From positions 1-64,000 of the forward strand of contig LUOR01000038.1 of NCBI GenBank assembly GCA_001626925.1: DNA of 64,000 nt, written 5' to 3'. The position numbers were made by a program, and so were the translations under genes. Shown here one piece after another: positions 59,803 through 64,000 of this stretch; position 1 is the stretch's first letter, and every line of letters starts with the position of its first letter. This stretch comes from Moraxellaceae bacterium REDSEA-S32_B1 (GTDB lineage Bacteria > Pseudomonadota > Gammaproteobacteria > Pseudomonadales > Moraxellaceae). Below the pieces are notes generated by a model. The model worked only from the letters and a program-made list of their open reading frames with translations, did no database searches and was not told where the DNA came from.

Positions 59803-62800
59803 CTATGCCTTGATCAGTTGTAGATGCTTAAACATCGGCTGATATAAGCGCACGGCATATTGCTCGGTGTGTTGATTGAGCAGTTTTGCAGCTTCATCAG
59901 GTGCAATCACCAACGCCCAATCAGCCGATAACGAAGAACCCTGATCGCTGTAGGCATTTTCAAAATCTGAGTGATAATAGTTTTGTCCCAACCAACGCTT
60001 TTCAATCTCTTTAAAATTGACGACATATTCCACGCCATCATCATCAAAATCAAACTTCAACTGCTTGTCACCGACTTGAGCAAAGATCGCAGGTGGCAAG
60101 GCAAAGGCTTGGTTTTGTTGCAAAGTCCAGACTTTACGCCAATCCTGTAGATATTCCTGCGCTTTTTCTTGGCTAAGTTCTGAGAAAATTAATGTCATAT
60201 TTTTAAATAATGCGATCCTTTGCAATTCATCGGCTTGATCGTCATAGGCACGCCATAAAAGATATTGCAACCAAATCGACAGCGCACGTGCGCCATGACA
60301 ACTTGACGCAGTCAGGCTAACCCAATTCGTGTCTGATTCATCACTTGGAATTTGGATATTGAGCTGTAGCTGTTCATCTAGACGCATGGTTTTGGTGGTT
60401 AATGGCGTGACTTGCCCCCCCAAATCATTGAGCCGTTCCAGCACTTGATCGAGTTCACTCTGCGCCTGTTGCCATGTGGCATTTTGCATTTTGCCAATCG
60501 GCATTTTGTCTTGTAATAACAATAAATCGGTGGATTCAGTCGATAAAACTGCATCACTCTCTAATTTGTTATTTTCTAAAAAGCACTGCTGTAAATAGTC
60601 TCGTACTGAGTATTTTTGCAAACCGCCCAATTGTAATGGTTCAAAACTTTCAAAGGCATCAATACTACCCACATTGGCAATGCCTGCGTGACGCAAGAAA
60701 TGCTGTGCAGGATGCGACAAGTCTTTGATCCACTGCGAGGCATCCATGATTTGTACATCTTGAATGGCTTCGACGGGTGGCTGATCTAACCAAAAGAATT
60801 GTTGCTCCGACGGCTGTTGAATCTGCTGTGCAACTTGCCACCACTGCGAGCGATAACGCTGAACTTTTGCATCAGTAAAGCCTTTTGGATCAAAAGGTTG
60901 TAATGGATGTACGTTATAGATCGAAGATAAATGATGTGGAATCGCTAAGCCTGATTCATCAATAAATTGATTTGAGTCGTCTTGTTCTTTTTTAACGATG
61001 AAATCTAGATGTTGTACCAACTCCTGCACGATACTCGACGGATCACGTACCTCAGCATCTTGTACATCGAAGCCATTATAAAAGAGCCAAAATTGATCTT
61101 GTGCCTGCAACAAGGCATCCAAAAATGCCCCTTGATCATCCTCAAGCCGTGAGCGATCGCCAAGCTCAGCCTGCAAAAGTTCCATCAAATCAAATGGAAT
61201 ATGCGCATCACGATTTGGGAATGTGCCCGAATCCATATTCAGACACACCACGAGCTGATATGGCAGTGGACGAAGCTGTCCAATCTGCGCAAAGGTAATA
61301 TGTCCAGTTGGCTCAGTTTGCGAAACTTTGTGCGATAGCGTCGATTCAATCTCATCTAACACAAATGGCAGAGGCAACCGCACCGCTTGCGAATCCGTAA
61401 CCTCAATAATGCGCTTAAATTGATGCAAAGCATCGTGCACATAACGCCACCCTGTACAAATTTCAAAGTCAGCAATATCGGCATCTAGTAAAGCAACAGA
61501 TTCAGCCAAAGTTTGCTGCTGATCAATCGCTTGCGGTGTCAGCCAATCTCGATGGCTATCTAAATCATGATGAATTTCTATCAGTTTACCGATTAATTCA
61601 AAATCAGCGGTTTGTACGGATTCCAAACTTAAAATCTCATCAAACAACGCATGTTCAGGCATGGCAATCCCCAATGCCAGCCGATTCAGTGCATAGCGAA
61701 AACTAAAGCGAAAATCTTGATCATGTGGCGCAAGGCTTTGTGCAAGATGCGCCTGATCAAAACCTCGCTTGAATCCTGCCAATTCAAGCAGTTCCAACAT
61801 GCGTTGGACTTGCTCAAAAGTCAGGGCAAAGCGTTGTAAAGTCGCAGGCAAACTCAGCCAATCGGCAAAATATTCGAGGCTAAAGCGCTGATGCAAGAGC
61901 TTGTAGCGCAAAGTGATCGATTGCCACAGTTGCAAAGCATCTTGAATCGGCACACCTGCGATTTTCACAGGAAGCATTGGCGCAGGAATTAGAGCATCAT
62001 TTTTTATTGTGGGATTGTTTGAAAGATTTACGTGATGTGTTGAATGAAATACGGTGCGAATTTGCGTTTCGATTTCAGATAGATTCGGTACCAACACCAC
62101 AATATCACTGGGCTGACGCTTCTGCGCTGGATCCGCACTGAGCCATTGTGTCAGTTGATCTTTCAGCACTTCGAGCTGACGCATAGTGGAATGACAGACG
62201 TGAATCTGAATCGAACGATCATCCTCTGCTAAAGCATAACTGTCCGCCACAGGCTCACGTAAATGCAAAATATCTGATTGAATTTTCGAGAGTAAATGCT
62301 GTGGTTCAATCTCGACAAAGTGATCTTGCCAATCGCCCTCTTCACCGCCTGCTAGCTGACTCAGCAATGCGCCAATATCACGGGCTTGCTTGCCGAGCCT
62401 TGTCAGTAGCGGATGACGAGATTCGTAATACACTGCGGCATTTGGATATTTCAGCTCATACTTGGCTTTCCAGTACGGATCGACGCTATCCGCCCAATAC
62501 TCTTGCGACGGCGCATAATGATAAATTTTAATTTGCGTGTACTGCGCCAATCGTCTTAAAAAATTCAGTGGTGACGGTGGCAATTCCAACAAAGTAAAAA
62601 TATAAATCTGCGATGGCAAACGGCGAATCGCTTGGTCGGCAAATTCACCTGTTAAAGTCTGCCAAAATGCCTGATCAATGCTTTCGATCTGCTGGAAATC
62701 TTCGGCAAATTCCTCATGCCAAATAAAGCGTTGCCACTGTTCCAGCTGTTGGGCTTGTTGAACTTGATAATTCACTGCTTCGGCTTGGGCGTTTTCAGGA

Positions 62801-63444
62801 TTTTTCTGTCCTGATTTTTCAGGATTGCGTAGCCATTTCTGCACCAGAATTTCTTGATCATTGCCCCAACGATGTAGCCAATTTTGTCGACAACGACATT
62901 GCACTGCGCCACTATGACTCAAGTCGTAAAGCTGTTCACAGCTCTGTACGCACTGCCCACGATAGACGATGTAATTGGCAAATAAGCGTGAAGTCTGGTC
63001 AGCAATCCAATACAGCAGATTTTGTTGTTTTAAACTGCGTTGTAAAGCATTTTCGATGGCATCACTATGCTGTCGTACCCGTTGAAATAATCCATATAAG
63101 GCATGATCGCTTGGTATTTTTTTTTCAAAATAACGATTTAAAAATAGATAAATACGCCATTTCATATTGAGCATTTGCGGGGCTTTTAAAATCGGCTCTT
63201 GTCCAAGTACCGCTTGATAAAGTTGCCATTGCAAAGTACGCAATTGACTAAAATCGATATTAGCACTGATGCCTTGTTGGTCGGCAAGTTGTTGTTGGAG
63301 CCATTGACCAATACCGTGATTTGGCACGACGATTTGCGTGCTTTGCAAAAGATTTTGCTCTGAAGTTTTGGGCTGAAATGCAACCTGCATCAAAGCGTGC
63401 AATAACACTTCAGGTCGCTGACTTTGCAAAATATCAATGCCCAT
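59803..63444 (-). CDS. recC: Exodeoxyribonuclease V gamma subunit RecC
   Basis: RecC is the non-catalytic helicase-like subunit that splits the DNA strands and recognises Chi. The 1213-residue protein begins MGIDILQSQRPEVLLHALMQV and has VVPNHGIGQWLQQQLADQQG, the family start. A central LDEIESTLSHKVSQ-type region and the inactive nuclease-like C-terminus follow. Length is slightly above that of E. coli RecC. It leads recC-recB-recD, with no ptrA gene between as in E. coli. Confidence 0.94.
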   Translation of the reverse strand: MGIDILQSQRPEVLLHALMQVAFQPKTSEQNLLQSTQIVVPNHGIGQWLQQQLADQQGISANIDFSQLRTLQWQLYQAVLGQEPILKAPQMLNMKWRIYLFLNRYFEKKIPSDHALYGLFQRVRQHSDAIENALQRSLKQQNLLYWIADQTSRLFANYIVYRGQCVQSCEQLYDLSHSGAVQCRCRQNWLHRWGNDQEILVQKWLRNPEKSGQKNPENAQAEAVNYQVQQAQQLEQWQRFIWHEEFAEDFQQIESIDQAFWQTLTGEFADQAIRRLPSQIYIFTLLELPPSPLNFLRRLAQYTQIKIYHYAPSQEYWADSVDPYWKAKYELKYPNAAVYYESRHPLLTRLGKQARDIGALLSQLAGGEEGDWQDHFVEIEPQHLLSKIQSDILHLREPVADSYALAEDDRSIQIHVCHSTMRQLEVLKDQLTQWLSADPAQKRQPSDIVVLVPNLSEIETQIRTVFHSTHHVNLSNNPTIKNDALIPAPMLPVKIAGVPIQDALQLWQSITLRYKLLHQRFSLEYFADWLSLPATLQRFALTFEQVQRMLELLELAGFKRGFDQAHLAQSLAPHDQDFRFSFRYALNRLALGIAMPEHALFDEILSLESVQTADFELIGKLIEIHHDLDSHRDWLTPQAIDQQQTLAESVALLDADIADFEICTGWRYVHDALHQFKRIIEVTDSQAVRLPLPFVLDEIESTLSHKVSQTEPTGHITFAQIGQLRPLPYQLVVCLNMDSGTFPNRDAHIPFDLMELLQAELGDRSRLEDDQGAFLDALLQAQDQFWLFYNGFDVQDAEVRDPSSIVQELVQHLDFIVKKEQDDSNQFIDESGLAIPHHLSSIYNVHPLQPFDPKGFTDAKVQRYRSQWWQVAQQIQQPSEQQFFWLDQPPVEAIQDVQIMDASQWIKDLSHPAQHFLRHAGIANVGSIDAFESFEPLQLGGLQKYSVRDYLQQCFLENNKLESDAVLSTESTDLLLLQDKMPIGKMQNATWQQAQSELDQVLERLNDLGGQVTPLTTKTMRLDEQLQLNIQIPSDESDTNWVSLTASSCHGARALSIWLQYLLWRAYDDQADELQRIALFKNMTLIFSELSQEKAQEYLQDWRKVWTLQQNQAFALPPAIFAQVGDKQLKFDFDDDGVEYVVNFKEIEKRWLGQNYYHSDFENAYSDQGSSLSADWALVIAPDEAAKLLNQHTEQYAVRLYQPMFKHLQLIKA

Positions 63445-63713
63445 ATTTAGCTCTAAAATTTATAAATTTATTGGAGAAATGAATGGTATTTATCCTAACC
63501 AAATTTATGGCAACTGACCATCATTTCAGGTTGAAATCCGTCAAATAAACGACATGTATTGTCGCCATAAAATTTAAACGATTTTTCTCACAATCCTGTC
63601 AGATACATATTGAAAATAGAGAAGCACTACACATTTTTGCAATTTCATGGCAAAGTAATTTTCAGTTAAATTCAACGGTTACATTTTAAATCTACGCCAC
63701 AAGGAAAGACTTC

Positions 63714-64000
63714 GTGAAAATCAAAAACACACCGAATACGATTGACCCAAATCTTGACATCGAAAAAGCACGTCAAGACAGTTTAGAGCTGATTAATAAG
63801 CGCGCTTATATTTCTGCAGGCGCAGCGATGGTGCCGATTCCTTTATTTGATTTGGTGGTCGATCTCGGTGTGCTGAGTACATTATTGCCTGAGATTAATG
63901 CCAAGTTTGGACTGGCTCCGGAACAAGTCAGTGTTTACGACCCCAAAACAAAAGAAGTGAACTGGAAAGAATTGCGCAAACGTGGCTTTGAATTATCAAG
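63714..64000 (+). CDS. Uncharacterised protein, N-terminal part (runs off the window)
   Basis: A GTG at 63714 with AAGGA about nine bases upstream opens a frame that continues past the edge. The visible 95 residues begin with a polar stretch (NTPNTIDPNLDIEKARQDSL) followed by AYISAGAAMVPIPLFDLVVD and LGVLSTLLPEINAKFGL, which resembles the amphipathic start of DUF697-like membrane-associated proteins. I do not recognise the family with confidence. It is divergent from recC. Confidence 0.7.
   Translation, partial: MKIKNTPNTIDPNLDIEKARQDSLELINKRAYISAGAAMVPIPLFDLVVDLGVLSTLLPEINAKFGLAPEQVSVYDPKTKEVNWKELRKRGFELS

Noticed and set aside
63476..63520. Tiny frame of 12 codons (MNGIYPNQIYGN) before the recC-divergent gene
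   Set aside because: The GGAG lies only two bases from the ATG, and nothing else suggests translation or a regulatory leader.

Overview
The window is chromosomal DNA from a gammaproteobacterium of the genus Acinetobacter. I infer this from gene content and order: tpiA-secG-tRNA-Leu, pilBCD-coaE, glnE-ilvE next to a glycosyltransferase block, leuS-lptE-holA, the cyd operon with cydP and cydX, rpsO-pnp, and a compact recC-recB-recD. I cannot name the species, but the flank of the glycosyltransferase block does not look like that of A. baumannii. Most of the window is ordinary core genome, densely packed and moderately AT-rich.

Layout. 1-650: the end of an IS3-family insertion sequence (orfA complete, orfB running off the left edge), followed by about 470 bases with no gene. 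1125-2674 (minus): tpiA, secG, tRNA-Leu(GAG) and a terminator. 2892-7361 (plus): the type IV pilus genes pilB, pilC and pilD, with coaE. 7391-9683 (minus): a DMT-family transporter, rlmB and ppnP. 9960-18500: a lipid A-type acyltransferase (plus), then a minus-strand block of glycosyltransferases, one unknown gene and ugd, ending at ilvE. This matches the position of the lipooligosaccharide outer-core (OC) locus in Acinetobacter. 18576-31696: glnE, a soluble histidine kinase, a diguanylate cyclase, typA, rsmC, a LysP-like permease and an MHYT-GGDEF-EAL protein with a 5' frameshift. 31862-35760: the branched-chain amino acid genes ilvB-ilvN-ilvC, with a duplicated ilvC 3' end and a long leader. 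36011-40878: a DUF4124 protein, leuS, lptE and holA. 41019-45794: a MacA-MacB-TolC-type exporter. 45809-49141 (minus): cydP-cydA-cydB-cydX-ybgE-like genes for cytochrome bd. 49445-50045: a corA-like pseudogene. 50225-53035 (minus): rpsO and pnp. 53036-53913: a gene-free region with two candidate small RNAs. 53914-63444 (minus): recC-recB-recD. 63714-end: the start of an uncharacterised protein.

How the genes work together. The largest pathway block is envelope construction: the OC locus glycosyltransferases and Ugd, the acyltransferase, LptE and the MacAB exporter. The second theme is cyclic-di-GMP signalling and surface behaviour (type IV pilus assembly, a diguanylate cyclase, a probable phosphodiesterase). 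IlvE, IlvB, IlvN and IlvC supply branched-chain amino acids. RecBCD repairs double-strand breaks.

Most unusual signals. (1) An exactly 12-bp periodic array of DnaA-box-like 9-mers lies at the recB-recD junction and is translated as a four-residue repeat in RecD. (2) Two WaaE/LgtF-like GT2 domains are fused in one OC-locus gene. (3) The gap between recD and rpsO holds a structured RNA-like segment with a strong terminator, plus a second candidate small RNA. (4) The 3' end of ilvC is duplicated around a pair of hairpins. (5) Two genes are visibly broken: the MHYT protein by a one-base frameshift and corA by an internal deletion. I found no CRISPR array, prophage or clear defence island.
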